From: Neisseria sp. 83E34
GTDB lineage: Bacteria > Pseudomonadota > Gammaproteobacteria > Burkholderiales > Neisseriaceae
DNA length: 64,000 nt
Assembly: GCF_001308015.1 (NCBI RefSeq)
Contig: NZ_LGYH01000012.1
Span: 1 to 64,000 of the forward strand
Direction of reading: 5' to 3'
Part shown: positions 19,108 to 28,739 of the stretch, one piece after another
Position numbering within the stretch: the first letter of the stretch is position 1
How the letters are laid out: every line of letters starts with the position of its first letter
Translations under genes and position numbers: made by a program
The notes under the pieces: model-generated
What the model saw: only the letters and a program-made list of their open reading frames with translations
What the model was told of the DNA's origin: nothing
The model's database searches: none

Positions 19108-19183
19108 GTCGGAAATTATCTCTAGTAGCGACAAAACCAAATTTTATCCTTTTGAAGTTCCGACAAAATAATGATTTGGTTTT
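19108..19183 (-). other. Interleaved inverted repeats in the proQ leader
   Basis: Two inverted pairs alternate in the order A-B-A'-B': GTCGGAA (19108-19114) with TTCCGAC (19158-19164), and AAAACCAAAT (19133-19142) with ATTTGGTTTT (19174-19183). Both cannot be nested; if both formed in RNA the result would be a pseudoknot. The region lies in the proQ 5' leader if the promoter at 19205-19234 is right. Confidence 0.5.
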
Positions 19184-19204
19184 TTCGTCATAAAATCTGG
19201 CGGC

Positions 19205-19234
19205 ATTGTAGCTGAAAAGCAAAATTTTCGCCAA
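19205..19234 (-). promoter_or_regulatory. Candidate proQ promoter
   Basis: On the minus strand -35 TTGGCG (plus 19229-19234), 18-bp spacer, -10 TACAAT (plus 19205-19210). It would give a leader of about 175 bases before proQ. Confidence 0.5.
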
Positions 19235-19276
19235 CCCAATCCGTCTTATTTAGTATATCTATTAAGAAAATAAGGT

Positions 19277-19329
19277 AATGCCTGTCTGAAAACTTAGGCA
19301 ACATACCTTTTAATTTTCAGACAGGCATT
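19277..19329. terminator. DUS inverted pair after iscA
   Basis: AATGCCTGTCTGAAAA (19277-19292) and its complement (19314-19329) with a 21-base loop, 22 bases after iscA. Likely end of the isc transcript. Confidence 0.65.
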
Positions 19330-19351
19330 CGTAAAAAATAAACCGGCTTAT

Positions 19352-19672
19352 TTAAACGTGAAAGCTTTCACCGCAACCACATTCATCTTTAACATTCGGA
19401 TTCTTAAATTTAAAACCTTCCTGTAAGCCTTCCTTCGCGTAATCCAACTCGGTACCATCAAGGTACACATGGCTTTTCGGGTCTACAAACACTTTTACAC
19501 CGAATCCCTCGAATATCAAATCTTCTGGTTGAATCTCGTCAACAAACTCTAAAGTATAAGCCATACCAGAACAACCACTGGTTTTTACTCCTAAGCGGAT
19601 ACCCTCGCCTTTTCCGCGCTTAGTAAGAAAATTTCGGATATGGTTGGCCGCTTTTTCAGTAAGGGTAATCAT
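19352..19672 (-). CDS. iscA: Iron-sulfur cluster assembly protein IscA
   Basis: A-type carrier that accepts iron or Fe-S clusters and passes them to apo-proteins. The 106 residues have all three ligand cysteines: Cys34 in TSGCSGMAY and Cys98 and Cys100 in the C-terminal [11 protein letters not shown], which favours IscA over ErpA. It is the last gene of the isc cluster, 105 bases after the small HhH gene. hscB, hscA and fdx, which often follow, are not here; proQ comes next. Confidence 0.93.
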   Translation of the reverse strand: MITLTEKAANHIRNFLTKRGKGEGIRLGVKTSGCSGMAYTLEFVDEIQPEDLIFEGFGVKVFVDPKSHVYLDGTELDYAKEGLQEGFKFKNPNVKDECGCGESFHV

Positions 19673-19777
19673 AATTTGATCCTCATTTAATCAATCCGGC
19701 ATTTCAGAGCTGCTTGCAAAGCAAGAAAACTATAAGAATTAATTTAGTTGCTTAGAAAGCCTGCATTGTGTTTATGC

Positions 19778-20026
19778 TTATCCACCAGTTTTGGATTGTT
19801 GCTTTGCCCATTCTACCGCTGCTCGAACAGCACTTTTAGCTTGAGGGCTATTTTTCCAACAAGCAGAACCGGTTAACACAGCACCTTGTTGCAAAATATC
19901 TTCCACATTGGCAGCCGCCAGCTGCGTAACGTCATCCAAGCCCATTTGCTGCAAGCGCTTCAACACTGTTGGAGCCATACCTTTCTGCGCCAATAAAGAT
20001 TGGATTTGTGTTTCAGTAAAAGCCAT
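19778..20026 (-). CDS. Small helix-hairpin-helix-like protein in the isc cluster
   Basis: An 82-residue protein that I do not recognise with certainty. The segment GMAPTVLKRLQQMGLDDVTQLAAA looks like a helix-hairpin-helix, a fold that often contacts DNA, followed by a helical C-terminus with a single cysteine in LTGSACWK. I chose ATG 20026 (MAFTETQIQ) because AGGTG precedes it; an ATG at 20041 is also in frame. It lies between iscU and iscA on the same strand. An Fe-S-related role is suggested only by position. Confidence 0.6.
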   Translation of the reverse strand: MAFTETQIQSLLAQKGMAPTVLKRLQQMGLDDVTQLAAANVEDILQQGAVLTGSACWKNSPQAKSAVRAAVEWAKQQSKTGG

Positions 20027-20072
20027 CACACACCTCATCAAACACGGGCTTGATACGTTACAGATTAAACAA

Positions 20073-20084
20073 TGCCTGTCTGAA
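20073..20084 (+). repeat. Single DNA uptake sequence
   Basis: Exact TGCCTGTCTGAA between the small HhH gene and iscU, ending a few bases from the iscU stop. It has no inverted partner. Confidence 0.9.
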
Positions 20085-20088
20085 AAAC

Positions 20089-20472
20089 TTAAACGCCTTT
20101 TTTCTTTTTATAATCAGAGATGGCCGCTTTAATAGCATCTTCCGCCAAAATAGAACAATGCACCTTTACCGGAGGCAACTCTAATTCTTCGGCAATTTCA
20201 CTATTCTTAATAGCCAAAGCTTCGTCCAAACTTTTGCCCTTTACCCATTCTGTAATCAAAGACGAAGATGCAATAGCCGAACCGCAGCCATACGTTTTGA
20301 ATTTAGCATCTTCAATTACACCTTCATCATTTACCTTAATTTGTAATTTCATCACGTCACCACAAGCAGGGGCTCCGACCATACCCGTACCGACTGATTC
20401 ATCATTTTTATCAAACGAACCGACATTGCGCGGATTCTCATAATGATCAATTACTTTATTGCTGTATGCCAT
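20089..20472 (-). CDS. iscU: Fe-S cluster scaffold protein IscU
   Basis: Scaffold on which IscS-derived sulfur and iron build [2Fe-2S] and [4Fe-4S] clusters. The 127 residues keep Cys37, Cys63 and Cys106, Asp39 in the ACGD context, and LPPVK (99-103), the HscA recognition motif. The presence of LPPVK implies that an HscA chaperone exists elsewhere in the genome, since none is adjacent. The neighbouring genes are iscS upstream (separated by the DUF695/RraB gene) and the HhH gene downstream. Confidence 0.95.
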   Translation of the reverse strand: MAYSNKVIDHYENPRNVGSFDKNDESVGTGMVGAPACGDVMKLQIKVNDEGVIEDAKFKTYGCGSAIASSSLITEWVKGKSLDEALAIKNSEIAEELELPPVKVHCSILAEDAIKAAISDYKKKKGV

Positions 20473-20524
20473 GGCTTTTTTCCTTCATGATATATAGTAT
20501 GTTTATTGAGATGGTGGGTTTACC

Positions 20525-21313
20525 TTATTTCGCCAATAAAGCTTCCCAATCATCATATTCTCCGTTGTATTGTTCAGCGAGTGCTTCCAGATTAGCCGCT
20601 ATCTTCGCCATTCTCTCTGCATCAATGTAATCAACATGGGTCAGCGTTACTCTGTACACTTCTGTGTTATCTATTGAACGATTAATGTCATTTAAATATT
20701 TACCCAAACTCCCTGCCGCACACGCAAATGCTTCTGCATCTGCCAAACTATCGAAATAAGCATAGTGATGAATTGGCCTCAATTGGGAAAGGTTATCCCC
20801 ATAATTTTGCAAAGCTTCAATCATGGGGGCATTACGCTCATAAGCCCGAACCTCCCTACTAGGTAGCAAGGTATTTCGGTAAAGCTGCCAATCAGGATCA
20901 TCTTCTGCATTTCCGCCCAAAACGAACGGAATTTCAGACAGGCTGTTTAAATATGCAGCATTGGTTTTGTGGAACAAATCCGCATCATCTGAATAGAAAA
21001 AGACGATACGCTGCCTGTGTGAAGTAATTGAACCTACCCAAATACCGCTTTTTTTCGCTTCGGCATGTTCTATAATACCTTCTATAAAAGCTTGCAAACG
21101 CTCCACTTCTCGCTCTGTCGGCAATCCGTTTGCTTCACCTTTATACCCTAAGGCAATGTTGCATAATATAGGCTTACCTGCTAACGGCGCCTTATCAGCT
21201 AAATCGGTACGGACTCTAATAATGCAAGGGCTTCCATCAGGAAAACTTGCTGCATAGCAATGACATTTGGCTAAATCGACCATAACCCATCTTTCCGCTT
21301 CTCCATGTTGCAA
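20525..21313 (-). CDS. DUF695 and RraB-like domain protein inside the isc cluster
   Basis: 262 residues. The N-terminal part resembles DUF695 proteins (ERWVMVDLAKCHCYAASFPD, then HRQRIVFFYSDDADLFHK). The C-terminal part (about 155-262) resembles the RNase E inhibitor RraB (NLSQLRPIHHYAYFDSLADA, EVYRVTLTHVDYIDAERMAK, with a DDWEALL end). Such fusions are annotated but not characterised. It lies between iscS and iscU on the same strand with gaps of 27 and 52 bases, so it should be co-transcribed under IscR. Whether it touches RNase E is unknown. Confidence 0.7.
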   Translation of the reverse strand: MQHGEAERWVMVDLAKCHCYAASFPDGSPCIIRVRTDLADKAPLAGKPILCNIALGYKGEANGLPTEREVERLQAFIEGIIEHAEAKKSGIWVGSITSHRQRIVFFYSDDADLFHKTNAAYLNSLSEIPFVLGGNAEDDPDWQLYRNTLLPSREVRAYERNAPMIEALQNYGDNLSQLRPIHHYAYFDSLADAEAFACAAGSLGKYLNDINRSIDNTEVYRVTLTHVDYIDAERMAKIAANLEALAEQYNGEYDDWEALLAK

Positions 21314-21340
21314 TTTTTTTATTATAAACTATTACAAGGT

Positions 21341-22555
21341 TTAGTGTTCGGCCCATTCCACCGTGCTTAAGTCAATACCTTCTTTAAACATTTCCCACAA
21401 GGGAGACAACTCTCTTAATTTATCAATTTTCGATTTAATCAGTTCTGCTGCAAAGGCAACTTCTTCTTCCTTGGTCATACGACCAAAAGTTATACGCAAC
21501 GAACTATGAGCCAATTCATCATTGCGACCTAATGCACGTAATACATAAGATGGTTCCAAACTGGCCGAAGTACAAGCCGAACCGCTGGATACAGCCAACT
21601 CTTTCACGGCCATAATAAGGCTCTCGCCTTCAACGAAATTAAAGCTTACATTCAAATTTGTTGGTACTCTATGTTCTAAATCGCCATTGATGTAGACTTC
21701 ATCGATACCTTCAATGCCTTTTAAGAAAATGTCGCGTAATTTCAAAGCATGAGCATAATCCTGTTCCAGCTCTTCTCGTGCCAGACGGAAAGCTTCCCCC
21801 ATACCGACAATCTGATGCGTCGGTAAAGTACCGGAACGGAAACCTCTCTCATGCCCGCCACCATGAATTTGCGCTTCAAGTCGTACTCGGGGTTTTCGGC
21901 GCACATAAAGCGCGCCAATACCTTTAGGCCCATAAATTTTATGTGCGGAAAGGCTTAATAAATCAACTTTAGCCGCTTCCACATCAACGGGGGTTTTACC
22001 TGCGGCCTGCGCTGCATCAACATGAAAAATAATCTTATTCTCGCGGCAGATTTCACCAATAGCCGGAATATCTTGAATTACGCCAATTTCATTATTTACC
22101 CACATAACCGAAATCAAAATGGTATCCGGGCGGATAGCTGCTTTCAGCTCTTCCAAATCAAGCAAGCCATTTTCTTTAACGCCCAGATAAGTCACTTCAA
22201 AACCTTGACGCTCAAGCTCACGCATAGTATCTAAAACGGCTTTATGCTCGGTTTTTACCGTAATCAGATGTTTGCCTTTGGTTTTATAAAAATTGGCCGC
22301 ACCCTTAATCGCGAGATTATTAGACTCAGTGGCACCGCTGGTGAAAACAATTTCCTTAGCATCTGCATTAATAAGTTTCGCAATTTCCACTCGTGCATTT
22401 TCAACAGCTTCCTCTGCAACCCATCCGAAACTGTGACTATTTGAAGCAGGATTTCCGTATATATCGGTTAGATAGGGAATCATCTTTTCGGCCACGCGGG
22501 GGTCAACAGGAGTAGTGGCTGCATAATCGAGATAAACTGGTGTTTTAATGGTCAT
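21341..22555 (-). CDS. iscS: Cysteine desulfurase IscS
   Basis: PLP enzyme that takes sulfur from cysteine to form a persulfide for Fe-S clusters, tRNA thiolation and other cofactors. The 404 residues have the PLP lysine in [12 protein letters not shown] (about 206), the ATESNN motif near residue 75, and the active loop [10 protein letters not shown] with the catalytic cysteine near 328. The C-terminus [20 protein letters not shown] is the IscU-docking tail of true IscS. It follows iscR by 71 bases. Confidence 0.96.
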   Translation of the reverse strand: MTIKTPVYLDYAATTPVDPRVAEKMIPYLTDIYGNPASNSHSFGWVAEEAVENARVEIAKLINADAKEIVFTSGATESNNLAIKGAANFYKTKGKHLITVKTEHKAVLDTMRELERQGFEVTYLGVKENGLLDLEELKAAIRPDTILISVMWVNNEIGVIQDIPAIGEICRENKIIFHVDAAQAAGKTPVDVEAAKVDLLSLSAHKIYGPKGIGALYVRRKPRVRLEAQIHGGGHERGFRSGTLPTHQIVGMGEAFRLAREELEQDYAHALKLRDIFLKGIEGIDEVYINGDLEHRVPTNLNVSFNFVEGESLIMAVKELAVSSGSACTSASLEPSYVLRALGRNDELAHSSLRITFGRMTKEEEVAFAAELIKSKIDKLRELSPLWEMFKEGIDLSTVEWAEH

Positions 22556-22626
22556 GGTATTTGTTCTTTCCTAATGATCAATTTTATATATTTGATTTTT
22601 CTTCAGAAAAATTTAGTTGATTCAGG

Positions 22627-23079
22627 TTAACGTATCTGCTGAAAACTGATTGCTTGTATATTCCGATTATTTTCAGCAGTATATTGCTCCAAAACATTCT
22701 GCAATGTTACATTGCATAAATATTCATCAATTTTTTGATTTAATGTTTCCCATAAATAATGGGTAAGACAAGGTGCGCCTTTATGACAATTTGCTTTGCC
22801 ATTGCATTGTGTAGCATCCAAGCTATCTTCGGCGGCTGAAATAATCTGAGCAATATTAATTTTATCCGCACCTGCAGACAATATATATCCTCCTCCCGGC
22901 CCTCTCACGCTTTCTACTAAGTGCGCCCGCCTTAATTTGCTAAATAGCTGTTCGAGATACGATAAAGATATATTCTGCCTTTCGCTGATAGCATTAAGCT
23001 TTACTGCCCCATGATTAGCATGCATAGCCAAATCCAACATGGCAGTTACGGCAAACCTGCCTTTCGTAGTCAGTCGCAT
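22627..23079 (-). CDS. iscR: Fe-S cluster regulator IscR (Rrf2 family)
   Basis: A [2Fe-2S] transcription factor that represses isc when clusters are plentiful. The 150 residues have the Rrf2 winged helix (MRLTTKGRFAVTAMLDLAMH, recognition helix around ISLSYLEQLFSKLR) and cluster ligands Cys92, Cys98, Cys104 and His107, exactly spaced as in E. coli. A near-consensus type 1 operator overlaps its promoter (23186-23210), consistent with autorepression. It heads iscR-iscS-DUF695-iscU-HhH-iscA. Confidence 0.95.
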   Translation of the reverse strand: MRLTTKGRFAVTAMLDLAMHANHGAVKLNAISERQNISLSYLEQLFSKLRRAHLVESVRGPGGGYILSAGADKINIAQIISAAEDSLDATQCNGKANCHKGAPCLTHYLWETLNQKIDEYLCNVTLQNVLEQYTAENNRNIQAISFQQIR

Positions 23080-23112
23080 AAATTCTTTACTCTATATTAT
23101 GTATTATATGTA

Positions 23113-23141
23113 TTAAACGAAATTTAAAGCATTTCGTTTAA
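23113..23141. promoter_or_regulatory. Perfect 11-bp inverted repeat in the iscR leader
   Basis: TTAAACGAAAT (23113-23123) and ATTTCGTTTAA (23131-23141) are perfect complements around a 7-base centre, 34 bases before the iscR start and downstream of its promoter. It could bind a dimeric regulator or fold as an RNA hairpin. There is no U-run, so it is not a terminator. Confidence 0.6.
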
Positions 23142-23177
23142 GATTTAGTCCGACTCTAAAATTTTCAGGGAAAAGAG

Positions 23178-23206
23178 ATTGTCCAATATCCGAGTGTTTT
23201 AGTCAA
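23178..23206 (-). promoter_or_regulatory. iscR promoter
   Basis: On the minus strand -35 TTGACT (plus 23201-23206), 17-bp spacer, -10 GACAAT (plus 23178-23183), giving a leader of about 90 bases. The -35 is embedded in the IscR operator. Confidence 0.65.
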
Positions 23207-23210
23207 GTAT
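23186..23210 (-). promoter_or_regulatory. Type 1 IscR operator
   Basis: The 25-bp minus-strand site begins ATACTTGACTAAAAC and ends ACTCGGATAT. It matches the E. coli type 1 consensus (ATASYYGACTRWWWYAGTCRRSTAT) at about 23 of 25 positions by eye. Overlap with the promoter predicts repression by holo-IscR. Confidence 0.75.
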
Positions 23211-23474
23211 TGAGATCAGATGCTCTTAAAGCCACTTATAATTTTCAGACTACTACCCGCTACCCATTATTATGGCTTCTTGAAGCACGTTTAATTAATT
23301 TAAATACCTACCCACACCATTCAGGCAAAAAAAATTGGAATATTTTTTTTCTTAGTATAGAATGGGACGAATTTTATTTGCACAAATACCTGAGTATAAG
23401 CATTAATAGCAAACAAACCCTGTTAAACAGCGCTATTTGTAAATACCCACTTACAACCCTTATAGGTAATAAAA
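23211..23474. promoter_or_regulatory. Divergent iscR/lldD intergenic region with lldD promoter candidate
   Basis: The gap holds A8 (23327-23334), then TTGGAA (23335-23340), a spacer containing T8 (23343-23350), and TATAGAAT (23356-23363). TTGGAA and TATAGA are 15 bases apart, short of ideal. No uptake sequence is present. The rest is AT-rich with nothing I can name. Confidence 0.35.
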
Positions 23475-24647
23475 ATGAAACGAGATTTAAGCAAAATGAC
23501 CTGCATTGAAGACTTGCGCAGGGTAGCTCAACGTAAAGTGCCGAAAATGTTTTACGATTACGCTGATTCTGGTTCATGGACTGAGGCAACTTATCGTGAG
23601 AATACAACTGACTTTAAAGACATTAAATTCAATCAACGTGTTTTAGTAAACATGGAAGGCCGCAGTTTGGCCACCAAGATGATCGGCCAGGACGTAAAAA
23701 TGCCGGTTGCCATCGCCCCTACCGGTTTCACCGGTATGCAGCATGCCGACGGTGAGATTCTGGCAGCGCGCGCAGCAGAAAAATTTGGCATTCCATTTTC
23801 ATTATCTACCATGTCCATCTGTTCGATTGAAGATGTGGCAGAAAACACCAGTGCACCTTTCTGGTTTCAGCTTTACGTGATGCGTGATCGTGAGTTTATG
23901 GAAAATCTGATTAAGCGCGCTCAAGCAGCAAAATGTTCCGCGCTTATCTTAACTGCCGACCTGCAGGTTTTAGGCCAACGCCACAAAGACATTAAAAACG
24001 GTCTTTCCGCACCTCCCAAACCAACATTGGCCAACCTGATTAACCTCGCCACCAAACCCGAATGGTGCATGAAAATGCTCAACACTGAGCGTCGCACATT
24101 CCGCAACATCGTAGGTCATGCCAAAAACGTAGGCGATTTATCATCTTTATCATCTTGGACTTCCGAGCAGTTCGACCCGCGTTTGAGCTGGGATGATGTA
24201 GCACGCATCAAAGATTTGTGGGGCGGTAAATTGATTATCAAAGGCATTATGATGCCTGAAGATGCTGAACTTGCTGTTAAGAGTGGTGCAGATGCCCTTG
24301 TTGTTTCCAACCACGGTGGCCGCCAGCTTGATGACACCATCTCAAGTATTAAAGCTTTACCGGATATTGTCAGCGCAGTGGGCAGCGACATTGAGGTTTG
24401 GTTGGATAGCGGCATCCGCAGCGGTCAAGATATTCTAAAAGCATGGGCATTGGGCGCCCGCGGCACCATGATTGGCCGTGCCTTCCTCTACGGTTTGGGC
24501 GCTTATGGTGAAGATGGTGTTACCCGCGCCTTAGAAATCCTATATAAAGAGATGGATGTTTCCATGGCATTCACCGGTCATCGCGACATCCACGATGTAG
24601 ACCAGCAGATTCTGGTTCCGGGCACATACCCAACCCCTATCAAATAA
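23475..24647 (+). CDS. lldD: L-lactate dehydrogenase (FMN, quinone-linked)
   Basis: Membrane-associated flavoenzyme that oxidises L-lactate to pyruvate and feeds electrons to the quinone pool. The 390 residues show the family start (CIEDLRRVAQRKVPKMFYDY), PVAIAPTGFTGM, the QLYV segment, and the active-site block VSNHGGRQLD with the catalytic histidine and arginine, then LDSGIRSGQDILKAWALGA for FMN. The length fits LldD and Neisseria. No lactate permease is adjacent. It is divergent from iscR and ends at its own hairpin. Confidence 0.94.
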   Translation: MKRDLSKMTCIEDLRRVAQRKVPKMFYDYADSGSWTEATYRENTTDFKDIKFNQRVLVNMEGRSLATKMIGQDVKMPVAIAPTGFTGMQHADGEILAARAAEKFGIPFSLSTMSICSIEDVAENTSAPFWFQLYVMRDREFMENLIKRAQAAKCSALILTADLQVLGQRHKDIKNGLSAPPKPTLANLINLATKPEWCMKMLNTERRTFRNIVGHAKNVGDLSSLSSWTSEQFDPRLSWDDVARIKDLWGGKLIIKGIMMPEDAELAVKSGADALVVSNHGGRQLDDTISSIKALPDIVSAVGSDIEVWLDSGIRSGQDILKAWALGARGTMIGRAFLYGLGAYGEDGVTRALEILYKEMDVSMAFTGHRDIHDVDQQILVPGTYPTPIK

Positions 24648-24671
24648 TTTGATATAAGTATGAAGAAACAC

Positions 24672-24702
24672 AATGCCTGTCTGAAACTATTTCAGACAGG
24701 CA
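24672..24702. terminator. DUS inverted-pair hairpin after lldD
   Basis: AATGCCTGTCTGAAA and its complement around a 3-base loop, 25 bases after the lldD stop. Confidence 0.75.
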
Positions 24703-24824
24703 TAATTTATTTGTAACCATTTTTATAAGGAAAATAAGGGGCAGATTAGCCATAACTCGAATCGTGGCTGCAAAAATAATCTTTTTTGTGTTAAAGTTTG
24801 GTTTTCATAACTTCATTGGGCACA

Positions 24825-24847
24825 AGCGGTTGATGCCGCTTTTTTTA
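24825..24847 (+). terminator. Hairpin and U-run in the hisZ leader
   Basis: AGCGG and CCGCT form a short stem around TTGATG followed by seven T, 28 bases before the hisZ start. It looks like a small intrinsic terminator. It could end residual lldD read-through or attenuate hisZ. Confidence 0.5.
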
Positions 24848-24874
24848 TTGTGTTTCGAGAAAGAAATTCTTAGT

Positions 24875-27357
<2,483 letters not shown>

Positions 27358-27378
27358 TTCAGTTTTTCATACACTTTA

Positions 27379-27405
27379 AAGGCGGCTCTTATAGCCGCCT
27401 TATTT
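27379..27405 (+). terminator. Intrinsic terminator of purA
   Basis: AAGGCGGCT and AGCCGCCTT form a perfect 9-bp stem around CTTAT, then TATTT. It sits 21 bases after the purA stop. Confidence 0.8.
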
Positions 27406-27427
27406 AATAATCCCAATACTTTATATT

Positions 27428-28189
27428 ATGAAATTCACCGACACCCACACACATCTTGCAGATGCTCGACTATACGGTCAGCTACAACCGGTTCTGCAGC
27501 AAGCAGGAAATGTTGGTGTTTGGCGTTTCATTGTTCCTTCCGCATCCGTTAATGATTGGAACAGAGTGGCGCAATTACAAATGCATTCTGTTCATTGCGC
27601 TTTCGGCATTCATCCCTGGTTTGCAGAAGAAGCCGATCAAGCTTCTTTAGGCAAACTCGATAAACTTTTGCAATTGCATCCTCACGCCCTAATTGGTGAA
27701 ATCGGCCTGGATTATGCCAATAAAAAACAAGCGCCTGAATCTATCAATCAACAAAAAAATGTGCTCAGACAACAGCTCAAGCTTGCCACGCACCACAGCC
27801 GCCCCGTTATTCTGCACAATGTACACGCGGGTAATGACCTTATACGCACAATTAAAGAAACCGGCTTCTCAAAAGGCGGTTTCGCCCACGCTTTTTCAGG
27901 CAGCCTTGAGGAGGCAAACGAATTCATCAAGCTTGGTTTCAAAATAGGCATCGGCTGTTTATTACTGAATCCAACAGCAAAAAAAGCCCGCAAAGCCGCT
28001 TCAGAGCTGCCTTTGGAAAGCATCGTTTTGGAAACCGACAGCCCTTTTATGCTGAGAGACGAAACCAATGTTCCCGCCAATGTGTGCCGCATTGCGGAAA
28101 TTGTGGCCGAACTACGCAATATTCCGCTACAAACCCTATCAGAGCAAACCGAAAAAAACGTGGATGCCATACTGAGTTTCTGCCGGTAA
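27428..28189 (+). CDS. TatD-family metal-dependent deoxyribonuclease
   Basis: A TIM-barrel metal-dependent hydrolase. The 253 residues have the metal motifs FTDTHTHLADAR at the start, GEIGLDYA (about 97-104), ILHNVHAG, and ETDSPFML (about 201-208). Members act as 3'-5' exonucleases in DNA repair; three paralogues (TatD, YcfH/YjjV types) exist in many bacteria. This one looks most like the YjjV group, but I cannot separate them firmly. It starts 22 bases after the purA terminator. Confidence 0.85.
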   Translation: MKFTDTHTHLADARLYGQLQPVLQQAGNVGVWRFIVPSASVNDWNRVAQLQMHSVHCAFGIHPWFAEEADQASLGKLDKLLQLHPHALIGEIGLDYANKKQAPESINQQKNVLRQQLKLATHHSRPVILHNVHAGNDLIRTIKETGFSKGGFAHAFSGSLEEANEFIKLGFKIGIGCLLLNPTAKKARKAASELPLESIVLETDSPFMLRDETNVPANVCRIAEIVAELRNIPLQTLSEQTEKNVDAILSFCR

Positions 28190-28210
28190 CAGTTTCTATC
28201 GCGTTAAGCT

Positions 28211-28222
28211 TTCAGACAGGCA
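28211..28222 (-). repeat. Single DNA uptake sequence
   Basis: Exact core on the minus strand, 21 bases after the tatD-family stop, upstream of the paired sequences at 28269-28303. Confidence 0.9.
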
Positions 28223-28268
28223 TCAACCACTCTCGGAATCTGCTGGAAAGGTTTTTTTCATTTTTCAG

Positions 28269-28303
28269 ATGCCTGTCTGAAAACTACTTTTTCAGACAGG
28301 CAT
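28269..28303. terminator. DUS inverted-pair hairpin after the TatD-family gene
   Basis: ATGCCTGTCTGAAAA and complement around a 5-base loop, between the TatD gene and the MFS pseudogene. Confidence 0.7.
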
Positions 28304-28414
28304 TTCCATAATCACGACTATATTGCTTTCATACAACGAAGTTAAAGCACTCCCTTGCCTCAAGGCATAATCCCATTCATCATTACATTATTATTTTTTC
28401 TGCTCTATATCGCT

Positions 28415-28644
28415 ATGCTTCCAGTCAAACCGCACAAATATCTGCCCCTGCTGCTGGCGCTGTCGATATTTATGCAAATGCTTGATGCCACTATTCTCAA
28501 TACCGCATTCCCGAAATCAGCGGGGGCAACCTGCATAATGCCTTTCGTTATACTTTCTGGATAATCGGCATCATCACTTTTTCTCCCTCTCAAGTATTCG
28601 CCTGCCTGCATAAACATGACTGGGCAAATTTAACCGAACACTGA
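28415..28644 (+). pseudogene. MFS drug transporter remnant with a central deletion
   Basis: An N-terminal piece (HKYLPLLLALSIFMQMLDAT, ending LNTAFPKSAG) matches the first membrane segment of DHA2-type multidrug transporters. The next 80 bases, in another frame, read GNLHNAFRYTFWIIGI and on to HKHDWANLTEH stop, which matches the last membrane segment and tail of the same family. About 400 residues between are missing. An ATG at 28355 in the same frame as the first piece may be spurious. Both ends are seen; family identity is by motif memory. Confidence 0.7.
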
Positions 28645-28739
28645 AACATTTTTCAGACAGACATCCTATCTGCCGTTTTCCAAGTCGGCCTAAGTTCTTT
28701 ATAATGCAACACCATTTATCCTAATTAAATCTATAAAGT

